DNA from: Candidatus Synchoanobacter obligatus
Lineage (GTDB): Bacteria > Pseudomonadota > Gammaproteobacteria > Comchoanobacterales > Comchoanobacteraceae
Length of the DNA: 64,000 nt
Direction of reading: 5' to 3'
NCBI RefSeq assembly: GCF_024259865.1
Contig: NZ_JAKUDN010000001.1
Span: 184,304 to 248,303, forward strand
Shown here: piece by piece, positions 16,626-27,815 of the stretch
Numbering within the stretch: position 1 is the stretch's first letter
Layout of the letters: every line of letters starts with the position of its first letter
Translations under genes and position numbers: made by a program
The notes under the pieces: generated by a model
The model's input: the letters and a program-made list of their open reading frames with translations, nothing else
The model's database searches: none
Told to the model about the DNA's origin: nothing

Positions 16626-17789
16626 TTATTTTCTCCTCATTAGTTTAACGGCTTTTTCTGCTGCTTGTTTGAAGTCAGAGATGGCAACAATATCAAACTC
16701 ACTGTTACTAAGTAACGTATTACCCGCTTCCGCTTTATTCCCCACTAGTCGCACCACCAAAGGCTTGTCTAAACCCAATAGATCAATGGCATTGAGTATC
16801 CCCTCAGCAATCAGATCACAACGAACAATCCCTCCGAATATATTCACAAAAATCACTTTGACGTTGTCATCACTACCAATCAACTTAAATGCTTCAGTGA
16901 CACGCTCTTCTGTCGCCGTCCCACCCACATCCAAAAAATTCGCTGGTGAGGCGCCACAGACCTTAATCATATCCATTGTTGCCATGGCAAGACCGGCACC
17001 ATTGACCATACAACCGATCTCCCCCTCAAGTGCAATATAACTGAGATCAAACTTCGCAGCGGTGACTTCTTTTTCATCCTCTTGACTATAGTCTCTAAGT
17101 TCAGCAAGTTCTTTATGACGAAATAATGCATTGTCATCCAAATTTACTTTCGCATCCAAACAAATAAAATGACCCTCTCGATCAATCACCAAAGGATTGA
17201 TTTCTAACATCGTCATATCAGAGGAGATAAAGGCTTGAAACAATTTGTTCAACAATGTGCAAAACGGCCGTATCATTGCTGGCGCAAATCCCATTGCAAA
17301 ACCAAGTTCTCTTGCCTGAAAGCCCTCTAATGTGCCATGGGTAATGGTAATATAATGAATTCTCTCTGGGGTTTTCTCTGCAACAGACTCAATATCTACC
17401 CCTCCTTCAGTTGATGCCATTAATTTAATTGATTTAGACCCCCTATCAACCAAAAAGGCCAAATACAACTCTTGATCAATATCTGTCAGTGACTCAATCA
17501 ACAGTTGATTGACAGGCAAACCTTCAGAGGTTGTCTGATAGGTAACCAACCGAGTTCCTAATAACGCTTTGATCGCAGACTCAAAAGAAGCTTGGTTATC
17601 AACCAACTTGACACCACCAGCCTTTCCTCGCCCTCCAGTCAATACTTGGGCCTTTACCACTACGCCCTGCCCCCCTAACGCTTTGTAAGCTGGAATGGCT
17701 TCATCAATTCTACTGATCGCAATGCCTTCTGGAACCGCAACACCATATTGTTTTAATAACCCCTTTGATTGGTACTCATGTAAATCCAT
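16626..17789 (-). CDS. sucC: Succinyl-CoA synthetase, beta subunit
   Basis: The ATP-grasp subunit of succinyl-CoA synthetase, 387 residues. It starts [17 protein letters not shown], as in the family, with the nucleotide-binding region [17 protein letters not shown] and the C-terminal [12 protein letters not shown] loop that contacts CoA and the phosphate. It lies 9 bp after sucB. Confidence 0.97.
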   Translation of the reverse strand: MDLHEYQSKGLLKQYGVAVPEGIAISRIDEAIPAYKALGGQGVVVKAQVLTGGRGKAGGVKLVDNQASFESAIKALLGTRLVTYQTTSEGLPVNQLLIESLTDIDQELYLAFLVDRGSKSIKLMASTEGGVDIESVAEKTPERIHYITITHGTLEGFQARELGFAMGFAPAMIRPFCTLLNKLFQAFISSDMTMLEINPLVIDREGHFICLDAKVNLDDNALFRHKELAELRDYSQEDEKEVTAAKFDLSYIALEGEIGCMVNGAGLAMATMDMIKVCGASPANFLDVGGTATEERVTEAFKLIGSDDNVKVIFVNIFGGIVRCDLIAEGILNAIDLLGLDKPLVVRLVGNKAEAGNTLLSNSEFDIVAISDFKQAAEKAVKLMRRK

Positions 17790-17798
17790 ACTTACTTC

Positions 17799-18938
17799 CT
17801 ATATATCTAATAATAACTTATTAGGATTCTCTAATAAGTCTTTCACTGTGACTAAAAACTGTACAGACTGTTGCCCATCAATCAATCGATGATCATATGA
17901 CAGTGCCAAATACATCATCGGACGGATGACCACTGCATCATTTTCTACCACGGCACGCTTTTGAATCGCATGCATCCCCAATATCGCACTTTGAGGCATA
18001 TTTAAAATAGGGGTTGATAGCATCGACCCAAAAACACCACCATTGGTAATGGTAAAGTTTCCACCACTCATATCATCTAAAGTAATCTTACCTTCCCGAG
18101 CTTTACCCGCATAGGCTTTGATCATCCCTTCTATATCCGCATACGACATATGTTGTGCTTGCTTTAATACTGGAACCACCAAACCTCTGTCCGTAGAGAC
18201 AGCAATACCAATGTTGGCATCCTCTGGATATAAGATATCTTCACCATCGACAAACGCACCCACTTCAGGGAAATCATTCAACGCATGGGTCACTGCTTGC
18301 ACAAAGAAAGACATGAACCCAAGTTTAACCCCATACTTCTCCATAAACTTTTCTTGGTTTTCAGATCTTAACTGCATAATCGGTGCCATATTAACCTCAT
18401 TAAAAGTGGTTAACATCGCTGCAGTTTGTTGGGCTTCAACCAAGCGCTCCGCAATTTTTGCCCGCATCCGAGACATCTTAACCCGGCGTAGGCTATCATT
18501 TGGCGCATGAAGATCCTCTGCCCTAACACGACCTCCACGACCTGATGCTTTCACCTGATCTAACGTGATATTCTTATCATGAATCTCTCGTCTAACACTG
18601 GGGGAAGCATTCACAAAGCCCTCAGGTGATGATGCAACCTGAGTGGGCTCAGCAACTGTTGCTACTGCAGGGGGTTCAGAAGCGGCTTCATCCACGACAC
18701 CATCGGTATCAATCTCTGCTAAGATATGGTCAGCAGTCACCGCATCACCCTCAGCAGCTAACTGCTGTGTTAAAACCCCTGAGCTGGTTGCCACCACTTC
18801 TAACATCACCTTATCGGTTTCTAACTCCGCAATCACATCACCTTCTTGACACATATCTCCTGGTGCCTTATGCCATACGGCAACGACTGCCTCAGCAACC
18901 GACTCTGGGAGCATGGGTACCTTAATCTTTACACTCAT
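17799..18938 (-). CDS. sucB: 2-oxoglutarate dehydrogenase E2 (dihydrolipoyl succinyltransferase)
   Basis: The core subunit of the 2-oxoglutarate dehydrogenase complex. It has a lipoyl domain with lipoylated Lys43 in ETDKVMLEV, a linker, an E3-binding domain (about residues 108-143, [12 protein letters not shown] and [11 protein letters not shown]) and a catalytic domain with His350 in SYDHRLIDG. At 379 residues it is shorter than the E. coli protein because the linkers are compact. The ATG overlaps the sucA stop. The E3 gene (lpd) is not adjacent and must lie elsewhere. Confidence 0.97.
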   Translation of the reverse strand: MSVKIKVPMLPESVAEAVVAVWHKAPGDMCQEGDVIAELETDKVMLEVVATSSGVLTQQLAAEGDAVTADHILAEIDTDGVVDEAASEPPAVATVAEPTQVASSPEGFVNASPSVRREIHDKNITLDQVKASGRGGRVRAEDLHAPNDSLRRVKMSRMRAKIAERLVEAQQTAAMLTTFNEVNMAPIMQLRSENQEKFMEKYGVKLGFMSFFVQAVTHALNDFPEVGAFVDGEDILYPEDANIGIAVSTDRGLVVPVLKQAQHMSYADIEGMIKAYAGKAREGKITLDDMSGGNFTITNGGVFGSMLSTPILNMPQSAILGMHAIQKRAVVENDAVVIRPMMYLALSYDHRLIDGQQSVQFLVTVKDLLENPNKLLLDI

Positions 18939-21619
18939 TATTTATCTCCTTGAAATACTTCCTTCAGCAACTGTTCTTGCTCAACCTTATGTTGACTCAG
19001 GTAACCAACGGCAGACGCTGCAGCAGCACGACGTGCCACAACAGTCAGTGTGACCCCCTTCGGCAAGCTTTGCTCCAACCAGTCTCTAATATACGTCCAC
19101 GCCCCTTGGTTTTTAGGCTCTTCCTGACACCAAATAACCTGCTTTAATGACTTCAGTGGTTTCAACACTGCTGATAATGCTTTTTCAGGAAAAGGATGTA
19201 ACTGCTCCATTCTTACCAAACTCACATCATTGATGTTTTGATCGTTCTGGTATTGATACAAATCGTAATAGATTTTCCCACTGCATAAGACCATCTTACT
19301 GGCTGATGCCAGCCCATCTGCGATCACACTCTCAAAACCTGATGTATCCAACGATGCCATTTCTGATACCGCCAATGGATGCCTGAGTAAGCTTTTAGGT
19401 GAACATATAACCAACGGTGTTCGCGAAGATCGGAATATTTGCCGGAGCAGTAAATGATAAATTTGCTTCGGAGTTGTGGGAACACATACTTGCATGTTTT
19501 CCTCAGCACATAACTGTAGAAATCGTTCCATTCTTGCTGATGAGTGCTCAGGCCCTTGGCCTTCATAACCATGTGGTAGCAACAGTACCACCCCACAGTG
19601 CCGTTGCCACTTTTGATAACCTGAACTGATGAACTGATCAATAATGATTTGGGCCCCATTGATAAAATCACCAAACTGGGCTTCAAACACCACCAAGGTG
19701 TTGGGACTGGTTTCTGCATAGCCATACTCAAAACCCAGTGCAGCATACTCAGACAATACCGAGTTATAATTCTCAAACACTCCCTGTTTGGACGGCTTTA
19801 ATAAGGAATAGCGCTCACCACTGTCTTGATCAAAGACACTGGCTTGTCGGTGTGAAAATGTCCCCCTAATGGCATCTTGTCCAACCAACCGTACTGAATG
19901 CCCAGCATTCAATAACACCTGATATGCCATGAGTTCAGCCATACCCCAGTTCAAGGGTTCTTCCGACTGGGCCATCTTTTGCCGTTGGGTCATCAACATC
20001 CCAACTTGTCGTTGCAACTGAATGTCTTTTGGGATATCGGTCATTGTCTTGGCTAACGCTGTTAATCCAGCATGATCAATCGGAATCTGATACGCCGCAT
20101 CCCAAGCAGACTGACTCAATGCTTGCCAATCTTTATGTCGGGTTGAGACGGCCTCACCAGAACAAGGAATCAAGCGCTCTCCCTGCTTAATCAGTGTTTG
20201 AACATCATTTTGTATCTCATCCAGTTGGGATTGCTCAATACCCAAGGATCGTAAGAATTCACCATAATCTTTAGATACGACAGATCTTTTTGCAATTGCT
20301 TGATACATCAATGGCTGGGTTGCTCTTGGTTCATCTGCTTCATTATGACCATACTTTCGATGGCCGATAATATCAATGAACACATCCTTTTTAAACCGAT
20401 CTTTATACAAAGCGGCTATCTTTGCGGCACGAATCACCGCAGGAATATCCCCCGCATTCACATGCATCACAGGCGCTGAGATCATTTTTGCAATGTCGGT
20501 ACAATACTGGGTACTTCTCGCATCACTGGGATTGGTGGTAAAACCAATTTGGTTATTGATCACAAAGTGGACCACACCCCCAATATGATAAGCAGGAACC
20601 TGTGACATGGTTAAGCCTTCCATCACCACCCCTTGACCTGCAATTGAGGCATCACCATGGACAATAATCCCCGTTGCTTTGGTGGAACCCCGGTCAATTC
20701 TAGCTCTAACATTCCCCATAACCACAGCATTGATTGCTTCAAGGTGTGATGGGTTGTATGCCAATGCAATATGATAATCCCGTCCTTGATCGCTACGATC
20801 AATCGAGTGTCCTAAATGATACTTAACGTCGCCTGAGGTATTTCCCATCCGTTGAGACCCTTCAAACTCAGCCATCAACTGTGCCACCGATACCCCCAAT
20901 ACATTCACCAAGGTATTCAAACGTCCGCGGTGGGCCATACCAATGACCATATCATCATACCCTAGAGACACCTGGGTGTTAATCACTTGCTCAAGCGCAG
21001 GGATAAACGCCTCACAGCCTTCTAATGAAAAACGTTTTTGGCCGACAAATTGGATCCCTAAATGCCGCTCTAAACCCTCTGCACGAATTAAATCCGCATA
21101 AGCTTTTAGGTAGGCTTCTTGACTGATCTCAACCCCTTGCTCAATCATATTAGCAAACCAAGACTGTTCTTCTTCTATTAAATGCATGAACTCATAACCA
21201 ATATCTTGGCAATAAGTTTGTTGTAAAGTTTGTTGCCAAGCCTGTGCATCCTGGGTGATTTCCTTACCCGCAAACATGGCACTGAAGGTACCTGAAGGCA
21301 TGGCAATTGGTGAAGCCACCCGATTGTCTGTAAACAAACCCAAATCTACAGATAAATGACCCTTGGTACGGTATGCATCGATAAAATCTACTGACACTGA
21401 TGTCTGCGTACTTTGAGGACGGTGACTCATCCCTCTTAACTGATCACATAATTGACGGTGTTTGGTGGCAACAGTCAAATAAGGCACCAACTCTTGTGAG
21501 ATTCCTAAGCCTTGCACCCCATCGATGGCATCTTCATAGACTTGCTCAACATATGCCATACTATTGGGTGACAGTAACTCACTGTCTTTGAAATACTGAT
21601 AATTCTTTTTAGAGCTCAT
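18938..21619 (-). CDS. sucA: 2-oxoglutarate dehydrogenase E1
   Basis: The thiamine-diphosphate decarboxylase of the 2-oxoglutarate dehydrogenase complex, 893 residues with the chosen start. ThDP-site features are [13 protein letters not shown] and [12 protein letters not shown], and the substrate-binding HRGRLNTL is present. The start at 21619 ([10 protein letters not shown]) has GAGGGG just upstream and is preferred to the ORF start 12 codons earlier, which would cut far into sdhB. It overlaps sdhB by 11 bp. Confidence 0.97.
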   Translation of the reverse strand: MSSKKNYQYFKDSELLSPNSMAYVEQVYEDAIDGVQGLGISQELVPYLTVATKHRQLCDQLRGMSHRPQSTQTSVSVDFIDAYRTKGHLSVDLGLFTDNRVASPIAMPSGTFSAMFAGKEITQDAQAWQQTLQQTYCQDIGYEFMHLIEEEQSWFANMIEQGVEISQEAYLKAYADLIRAEGLERHLGIQFVGQKRFSLEGCEAFIPALEQVINTQVSLGYDDMVIGMAHRGRLNTLVNVLGVSVAQLMAEFEGSQRMGNTSGDVKYHLGHSIDRSDQGRDYHIALAYNPSHLEAINAVVMGNVRARIDRGSTKATGIIVHGDASIAGQGVVMEGLTMSQVPAYHIGGVVHFVINNQIGFTTNPSDARSTQYCTDIAKMISAPVMHVNAGDIPAVIRAAKIAALYKDRFKKDVFIDIIGHRKYGHNEADEPRATQPLMYQAIAKRSVVSKDYGEFLRSLGIEQSQLDEIQNDVQTLIKQGERLIPCSGEAVSTRHKDWQALSQSAWDAAYQIPIDHAGLTALAKTMTDIPKDIQLQRQVGMLMTQRQKMAQSEEPLNWGMAELMAYQVLLNAGHSVRLVGQDAIRGTFSHRQASVFDQDSGERYSLLKPSKQGVFENYNSVLSEYAALGFEYGYAETSPNTLVVFEAQFGDFINGAQIIIDQFISSGYQKWQRHCGVVLLLPHGYEGQGPEHSSARMERFLQLCAEENMQVCVPTTPKQIYHLLLRQIFRSSRTPLVICSPKSLLRHPLAVSEMASLDTSGFESVIADGLASASKMVLCSGKIYYDLYQYQNDQNINDVSLVRMEQLHPFPEKALSAVLKPLKSLKQVIWCQEEPKNQGAWTYIRDWLEQSLPKGVTLTVVARRAAAASAVGYLSQHKVEQEQLLKEVFQGDK

Positions 21620-22316
21620 TGTACCCCTCACTTTGTTGAACCCTGAGTTCTGCAATCGCAGCTGTTGGGTTCAAGCCTTTCGGGCACACATTGGTACAAT
21701 TAAAAATGCCTCTACAACGATACAAACGGTACTTATCACTTAAGTTCTCCAAACGCTCATCACGTTTGTCATCACGACTGTCCAATACAAACCTAGCAGC
21801 CGTTAATAATCCTTGTGGTCCAACAAACTTATCCGGGTTCCACCAAGAAGACGGACAAGCACTGGTACAACAACCACACATAATACACTCATAGAGTCCA
21901 TCCAGCTTGGCACGATCTTCTTCAGACTGTAATTGCTCGGCTTCTAAATCTGAAGTATCTGATTGTAAATACGGCTCTACCGAATCATAGTGCTGATAGA
22001 ACTGTGACATATCAACCACCAGATCACGAATCACTGGCATACCCGGCATCGGATAAATGGTCACTTTTTCTGGTAACTCTTTTAACAATGTTTGACAGGC
22101 CAAACCATTTTTACCATTGACATTCATCCCATCAGAACCACAAACCCCACCACCACAGGAGCGTCGAATCGCCAATGAATCATCCAATGCTGTTTTTATG
22201 TATTCCAATGCATCCAATAACATCACACCATGAAACGCCGAGGTATCAACCGTATAGGTTTTCATATAGGGATTTTCATCTTTATCTGGATCAAAACGCT
22301 GGATATTTATTTGCAT
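21609..22316 (-). CDS. sdhB: Succinate dehydrogenase iron-sulfur subunit
   Basis: Carries the three Fe-S clusters of respiratory complex II. The 2Fe-2S ligands lie in SCGGGVCGSDGM and LACQ, the 4Fe-4S ligands in CIMCGCCTSACP and the 3Fe-4S ligands in CRGIFNCTNVCPKG. 235 residues, standard length. The start codon shares a base with the sdhA stop (TAATG). Confidence 0.97.
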   Translation of the reverse strand: MQINIQRFDPDKDENPYMKTYTVDTSAFHGVMLLDALEYIKTALDDSLAIRRSCGGGVCGSDGMNVNGKNGLACQTLLKELPEKVTIYPMPGMPVIRDLVVDMSQFYQHYDSVEPYLQSDTSDLEAEQLQSEEDRAKLDGLYECIMCGCCTSACPSSWWNPDKFVGPQGLLTAARFVLDSRDDKRDERLENLSDKYRLYRCRGIFNCTNVCPKGLNPTAAIAELRVQQSEGYNEL

Positions 22317-24067
22317 TAGTGCCTCTCCTTCAATGCTACTGGCTCGACTTCTTTAGGACTATTGTTCACCATACGTTTTTCAAACCCACCATCATAATGG
22401 ACAATCGAATGACACAACCAATTTTGATCATCCCTTTTTGGATAATCTACCCGTGAATGCGCCCCCCGAGATTCTTTTCGGGTCAATGCAGATTGTGCGG
22501 TTGATACCGCAACATCAAGTAAGTTCCGCATCTCAAACGCCTCGATCCTTGATGTATTAAAAACACTCGACTTATCTTTATAATACGCTGACTTATGGAA
22601 ATTTTGTCTTAATTCTTGTAAAGACCCTAACCCTTTTTGCATTTTTTCTTCTTCTCGGTACACCCCGAAATCATCTTGCATCAATCGTTGCATGGGTTCT
22701 CTAAAGCTGACAAAAGCATCCCCTTCTGTCCGCTCTTCCATCTCATAATACGCTGAAAACGCTGCTTCTATATCTGTTCTAGAAGCCTCTTGTACTTGAG
22801 AGGCATTGTCTACCTCTTGAATCCTTTGCCCTACTGCCCGACCAAAGACCACAATGTCTAATAATGAATTGGCCCCCAAACGGTTCGCTCCATGTACGGA
22901 TACACAGGCACATTCTCCTGCAGCAAACAACCCTGGTACGATCTCATCTTTACCATTCTTATGGTTAATCACCTCACCATACGGTGTTGTGGGAATCCCA
23001 CCCATCAAATAATGCACCGTGGGTACCACAGGAATGGGATCCTGCTTAGGATCAATACCTGCATAAATTTTTGAAATCTCTGTAATACCGGGTAGTTTCT
23101 GCGCAATGGTCTCTTCACTGAGCTCCCTAATATCCAATAATACATGGTCTTTTTTAGGGCCACATCCCCGACCATGAATGATCTCTTCCATCGATGATCT
23201 GGCCACAATATCCCGACATGCCAAATCTGCCATTGATGAATACTTGGTCATATAATAGTCACCTTGACTGTTTAACAACCTGCCCCCTTCACCTCGTGTT
23301 CCTTCACTGATCAAGATACCACTGCCATATAATCCAGTAGGATGAAACTGCCACATTTCCATATCTTGTAAACAAATACCTGCTCGCCAGGCCATTGCCA
23401 AGCCATCTCCTGTACAAATATAGGCATTGGTTGATGAATGATAAATCCGCCCAGCCCCACCAGTGGCCAATACGGTTTGGCGTGCCATAAAGTAACAGAG
23501 CTCACCACTCACAATATCAATGGCACTGACGCCAACCACGGCACCATGCTGGTTTTTCACCAAGTCTAATACAAACCATTCATTAAAAAACTGTGTGCGC
23601 TTTGCCACATTTTGTTGATACAACGTATGGAGTAATGCATGCCCTGTTCGATCTGCTGCAGCACAGGTTCTCTTAACAGGCTCTTTCCCAAAGAACCGTG
23701 ACTGACCGCCAAAGGCCCGTTGATAAATCTTACCATTTTCATCCCGACTAAACGGCAATCCCATATGCTCAAGCTCAATAATGGTTCTAGGCGCTTCTTT
23801 ACACATATACTCAATGGCATCTTGATCTCCTAAGAAATCAGACCCTAAGACCGTATCATAAAAGTGATACCGCCAATCATCATCATGCTGGACATTCCCT
23901 AACGCTGCATTGATACCCCCTTGTGCTGCCACCGTATGTGACCTGGTGGGGAATACCTTTGAGATCACTGCGATCTTCTTCCCAGCATCGCCCAATGCCA
24001 ATGCGGCTCTTAAACCAGCACCACCACCACCGATAACAATCGCATCAAATGCTTTCACAGCAATCAT
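22316..24067 (-). CDS. sdhA: Succinate dehydrogenase flavoprotein subunit
   Basis: The catalytic FAD subunit of complex II, 583 residues. It shows the dinucleotide-binding VIGGGGAGLRAAL, the covalent-FAD histidine in SHTVAAQGG, the substrate-site HPTGLYGSGILISEG and the RGEGG loop. It oxidises succinate to fumarate at the inner membrane and works with sdhB, sdhC and sdhD encoded around it. Confidence 0.97.
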   Translation of the reverse strand: MIAVKAFDAIVIGGGGAGLRAALALGDAGKKIAVISKVFPTRSHTVAAQGGINAALGNVQHDDDWRYHFYDTVLGSDFLGDQDAIEYMCKEAPRTIIELEHMGLPFSRDENGKIYQRAFGGQSRFFGKEPVKRTCAAADRTGHALLHTLYQQNVAKRTQFFNEWFVLDLVKNQHGAVVGVSAIDIVSGELCYFMARQTVLATGGAGRIYHSSTNAYICTGDGLAMAWRAGICLQDMEMWQFHPTGLYGSGILISEGTRGEGGRLLNSQGDYYMTKYSSMADLACRDIVARSSMEEIIHGRGCGPKKDHVLLDIRELSEETIAQKLPGITEISKIYAGIDPKQDPIPVVPTVHYLMGGIPTTPYGEVINHKNGKDEIVPGLFAAGECACVSVHGANRLGANSLLDIVVFGRAVGQRIQEVDNASQVQEASRTDIEAAFSAYYEMEERTEGDAFVSFREPMQRLMQDDFGVYREEEKMQKGLGSLQELRQNFHKSAYYKDKSSVFNTSRIEAFEMRNLLDVAVSTAQSALTRKESRGAHSRVDYPKRDDQNWLCHSIVHYDGGFEKRMVNNSPKEVEPVALKERH

Positions 24068-24397
24068 TTAAAACACCCAAATTAAATACAAACCCCAGAT
24101 GAGATAGCCCAGTACCAAACCATTCACCACCACCCCAAAAAACCGTTGCATGCGTCTGGGGATATAATCCGTAACCACAACCCATAATCCCAATCGGGTA
24201 TGTAACACAAACCCCAACAACCCAATCACAGTCAATGCTTTCATATAGGGATTAAGCAACAACTCGTACCATTGAACATCCGTCTCCAAATATCCGCCAA
24301 ACCACAATGTTAGAATAGGTATGGCAAACACACTAACCAATAACGAAGACACCCGTTGCATCCACCAATCCCACAACCCTGGGTTCATTCTTACCAT
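24068..24397 (-). CDS. sdhD: Succinate dehydrogenase membrane anchor subunit D
   Basis: A 109-residue three-helix membrane protein (LLVSVFAIPILTLWFGGY, ALTVIGLLGFVLHTRLGLW, LVLGYLIWGLYLIW). The conserved heme/quinone-region His is in the second helix (VLHTRLG), followed by an Asp-Tyr pair (TDYI). Start at 24397 chosen because AGGGG precedes that ATG at 7 nt. It overlaps sdhC by 7 bp. Confidence 0.9.
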   Translation of the reverse strand: MVRMNPGLWDWWMQRVSSLLVSVFAIPILTLWFGGYLETDVQWYELLLNPYMKALTVIGLLGFVLHTRLGLWVVVTDYIPRRMQRFFGVVVNGLVLGYLIWGLYLIWVF

Positions 24398-24750
24398 AAC
24401 AATACCCCTGCCCAAAGACTCATCAACACTGAGAGTATCAATACCAATATTCCTGAGTGATTGGCTCTAGAGAGTTCATGATTGTGTCCAAAGTCTGCGA
24501 CCATATGCCGAACACCAGCCAGAAAGTGATACACAAATGCAGAAACCATTCCCCAAAGAACAAACTTCACTGCAGAGACTGCAAGCAACTCATTCAATTC
24601 ATTGGATAATGGCAATAATCCATACATATACAACAATAATGGAAAACCAAAGAAAAAGACAATCCCTGAGATCCGATGAAGAATTGATATCAAACCAGCC
24701 AATGGCAGCCTAATCTTCAAAAGATTTAAAAATACTGGCCTGTTGCGCAC
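24391..24750 (-). CDS. sdhC: Succinate dehydrogenase cytochrome b556 subunit
   Basis: A 119-residue three-helix membrane protein and first gene of the operon. The family signature is clear: RPVFLNLLKIRLPLAG followed by SILHRISG, and the heme-ligand region FLAGVRHMVADFGH. The start is GTG with AAGGA about 7 nt upstream. Together with SdhD it holds heme b and the quinone site of complex II. Confidence 0.93.
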   Translation of the reverse strand: MRNRPVFLNLLKIRLPLAGLISILHRISGIVFFFGFPLLLYMYGLLPLSNELNELLAVSAVKFVLWGMVSAFVYHFLAGVRHMVADFGHNHELSRANHSGILVLILSVLMSLWAGVLLW

Positions 24751-24778
24751 AAAAAATCCTTATTTAGCACGATGACTT

Positions 24779-24807
24779 AGTATAGCGTAATTGGGGTGCA
24801 AACTCAA
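24779..24807 (-). promoter_or_regulatory. Promoter of the sdhCDAB-sucABCD operon
   Basis: On the minus strand TTGAGT (24807-24802) is separated by 17 nt from TATACT (24784-24779), 29 bp upstream of the sdhC GTG. It is the only good sigma-70-like site before a chain of eight tightly spaced or overlapping TCA genes plus one unknown gene. Confidence 0.6.
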
Positions 24808-24821
24808 ACCCCTATCCCTGA

Positions 24822-26167
24822 TTACTGGTCCATCTCAGGACGAGAAGATTCTCTTGAATAAATCTCTCTATGATCCTTAGCTGTATATACATAGATAATA
24901 TTTTCTAACGCTTCATACCCCAAGGGATACCGCTCCACAAACGGAAAAGCATATTTGATGGTATTATCCATTTTTGATGCGTAGCGGCTATCCCCCACAA
25001 TAGGACTTGCAATCACATTCAAAATACACTGCCCACCGTCTTTAACATGAGCCTTGACCAATTGATAAAAGTCATAGGTCACCAAATGCCCTGGAATCAT
25101 GGAACGCCCTTTATACATGTCCAATACCACCAAATCATACTGTTGCGTTTGACGTCTTAAAAACACAACCGCAGGTTCTGCATAAAACCTCACATTATCT
25201 GGCAACGGCCGACCATATAAATACCCTTCTGCCACCGGCTTCAACTGCTTTTCAATATCAACAAAATCATACTCAACCCATCATTTTGCCCTAAAGAAAA
25301 ACCACCTGCCCCCAACACCAGTATCTTCATCTTCTGATCCTTCGGCTTAATAAAGTGCTGTTCAATAAACTGAATATACCAATAACCCCCATCACCAGAC
25401 ACTTTACTACTAAAGGATTCGTTGATACTTAAATGACGCTCTTGCCCATCAGGAGATGTTAAAATCTTAATATTGCTATAAGGCGTTTGCATCAACATCC
25501 CTGTCGCACTTTGCATAAAACCAACACGCGCCATCAATAACGCTGCCACACTCAAGATCATACTACCCCAATATAATGGCTGCTTGAAACCACCCACCAT
25601 ATACACCATCCCTGACAACACCCAGATAATCACAGCACAGATCCAACTCACCCCAAAGAGCCCCACCAATACCAAGGTGGTTAATATGGCGCCAAAAAAT
25701 GATCCTTACGTTGAGAAAAATAATAGCTGACCAGTTAATTGCCTTGCACCCACCTCTTTAAAATACGCAGTGACCAGCGGCAAGGTTTGTGCCAATAAAA
25801 ACACTGGATACACCACAAACAACACAGCATAAATAGCCGTCAGAATCCAATGGTTCACCAAACCAATGACGCCACAAAGATGAAAGAACAGATCAACCTT
25901 CAAATACGACAACCCGACCAATAAAATAGCCTGAGCCATAAAAAAGTTATAACACAACCTTCGAGCAACCACCTGTTCATTTGAGGCATGCCCCAATGTT
26001 CCTGCATAGGCATAACCATATGCCATCGGCAAAAGAATCGCAGTAATCAATATCGCTGTGACATCAATCCCTGAACCAACATACGGCATCAATAAACGCA
26101 TCAATGTCACTTCAGAGGCCAAGACCACAAAGCCCTCTGCCAATACCAATGGTAATACAATACCCAT
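24822..26167 (-). pseudogene. Fused membrane/spermidine-synthase-like gene, broken twice
   Basis: The three pieces together make one protein of about 447 residues: an N-terminal membrane half (TLMRLLMPYVGSGIDVTAIL and further helices) and a C-terminal methyltransferase-like spermidine-synthase half (ILVLGAGGFSLG, then LVVLDMYKGRSMIPGHL). The first lesion is an in-frame TAA at 25708-25706, where the family normally reads FFSTLGSFFG; one base change from TTA would explain it. The second is a frameshift near 25265-25275, after GGFSLGQNDG; restoring the frame gives EYDFVDIEKQLKPVAEG. Either truncated products persist or the gene is dead; two separate lesions favour the latter. Confidence 0.85.
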
Positions 26168-26192
26168 CCCACACTCCTTGTGGATTGAAACA

Positions 26193-27098
26193 CTATTCGA
26201 TACGCTGACCGATATGTTCCTTACCCTGACTTACCGCCATCTCAACTTGCCGCTGACGCTCAACAAAAGACGCTTGCCTTGCCTCCGAGGTCATATGAAT
26301 ACAATAACGACAAGACACCCCTTTCTGATAATCTGGATGCATAGCATCCTCAGGCGTTAATGCCCGCCGACACGCATAACACTGAATATGGTCCGTTATC
26401 TTCAAGCCATGCCCCAGTGCAACCCGACGGTCAAACACAAAACATGCCCCTTCCCAAAGACTCTCTTCCTCTTGAATCTCTTCTAAATACTTCAAGACCC
26501 CACCTTTCAAGTGATAAACCTTTTTAAACCCTTGTGCCAACATATAGGATGAGGCTTTCTCACACCGAATCCCTCCAGTACAAAACATCGCCACCGATTG
26601 ATACTTCTCCCGATCAATATTGGCCACATACCGAGGAAACTCCCTAAAACACTCTGTATCAGGATTATCAGCCCCTTTGAATGTCCCCAGCTCATACTCA
26701 TAGTTATTCCTGGTATCAATCAACAGTACATCATCTCTTACAATCAAATCATTCCAATCATTTACAGTCACATAATCCCCAACAATCTCACAAGGATCTA
26801 CATCACAACCAATGGTCACAATCTCTTCTTTCCAGATCACCTTCAATCGTAAAAATGGCTTCTCAACCGCATGAGACAACTTCCACTCTAAGCTTTGAAA
26901 ACCACACTCCCGAATAAACACCAACACAGCATCCACCCCAGCTTGACTCCCCGCAATCGTCCCATTAATCCCTTCATCAGCCAACAATAATGTCCCTAAA
27001 ACATCATACTTCTGACAACATTCCATAATGGCGACTCTCAACGCCTCGTTCATCTTATGCTTCTTAAACTCATAGAGTGCTGCAACTGTTAACATCAT
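26193..27098 (-). CDS. trhO: tRNA uridine-5 hydroxylase, rhodanese type (TrhO/YceA)
   Basis: A 301-residue protein of the TrhO family, which hydroxylates uridine 34 of certain tRNAs in an oxygen-dependent way. The N-terminal acylphosphatase-like part (LLADEGINGTIAGS) precedes a rhodanese domain with the active Cys in FCTGGIRCEKAS, and a C-terminal Cys-rich zinc-type part (CYACRRAL, GVSCRYC). I chose the start at 27098 (MMLTVAALYEF); the 43 residues before it are unlike the family. It is downstream of the GST gene on the same strand. Confidence 0.9.
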   Translation of the reverse strand: MMLTVAALYEFKKHKMNEALRVAIMECCQKYDVLGTLLLADEGINGTIAGSQAGVDAVLVFIRECGFQSLEWKLSHAVEKPFLRLKVIWKEEIVTIGCDVDPCEIVGDYVTVNDWNDLIVRDDVLLIDTRNNYEYELGTFKGADNPDTECFREFPRYVANIDREKYQSVAMFCTGGIRCEKASSYMLAQGFKKVYHLKGGVLKYLEEIQEEESLWEGACFVFDRRVALGHGLKITDHIQCYACRRALTPEDAMHPDYQKGVSCRYCIHMTSEARQASFVERQRQVEMAVSQGKEHIGQRIE

Positions 27099-27166
27099 TT
27101 TACCAAAATTTAATATAACAAATAATAACAGTTTAATTATCAGATGTATAGACCATCCAAGATCTT

Positions 27167-27763
27167 TTACACCCCCTTTTGCATCACAGCGATAAAACAG
27201 GGATCCTCTAACCATGTCTCCAACCACGCCCCAACCAAAGGACTCTCAGCCAATAACCCACTATCCGTAATACCCACCTGCCGAACAAATGGTAACACGG
27301 CCACATCCAACCAAGAATACCCTGTACCAACCAATCCACCATGGTTTATTAACTGTTGTTCTAATACCTTCAGATACCCTCGTATATGCTCCCCCTCTAC
27401 CACCAAATCCACATCTTCATACCGACTGGCATATTTATACCGATTCAATGCCGGAATCATCACTTGATGTAACCTATCCAATAAGCTAGCTGCCATCTGT
27501 TCTTCTTCTTGACTCAACACAACCCACTGATCTGGCATCTGCTGCCCAAACACCCAATAGACAATATCCATACTCTCATCAATCACCGAACCATCATCCA
27601 ACACCAATACTGGCACCGTTCCCTTCGGTGACACCAACAACATCGACTCAGGCTTATCCTTCAAATCTACCTGAACCTGTTCCACTTCCATCCACACCAA
27701 TGCCAAAGCCAACCTAGCCCGAATCGCATAAGGACACCGCCTAAACGTATATAATAAAGCCAT
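27167..27763 (-). CDS. Glutathione S-transferase family protein
   Basis: A 198-residue soluble protein with a thioredoxin-like N-terminal domain (LLYTFRRCPYAIRARLAL with a CPYA site, then GTVPVLVLDDGSVIDES, the usual cis-Pro and Glu-Ser glutathione site) and an all-helical C-terminal domain. Likely a detoxification or stress GST of the YibF/SspA-like type. The ATG at 27763 follows an AGGGGG sequence and is preferred to the GTG two codons upstream. Confidence 0.88.
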   Translation of the reverse strand: MALLYTFRRCPYAIRARLALALVWMEVEQVQVDLKDKPESMLLVSPKGTVPVLVLDDGSVIDESMDIVYWVFGQQMPDQWVVLSQEEEQMAASLLDRLHQVMIPALNRYKYASRYEDVDLVVEGEHIRGYLKVLEQQLINHGGLVGTGYSWLDVAVLPFVRQVGITDSGLLAESPLVGAWLETWLEDPCFIAVMQKGV

Positions 27764-27815
27764 AAACACCCCCTACCACATCCTACCAAATACCCCCTAA
27801 AAAGGCATTATTAAT

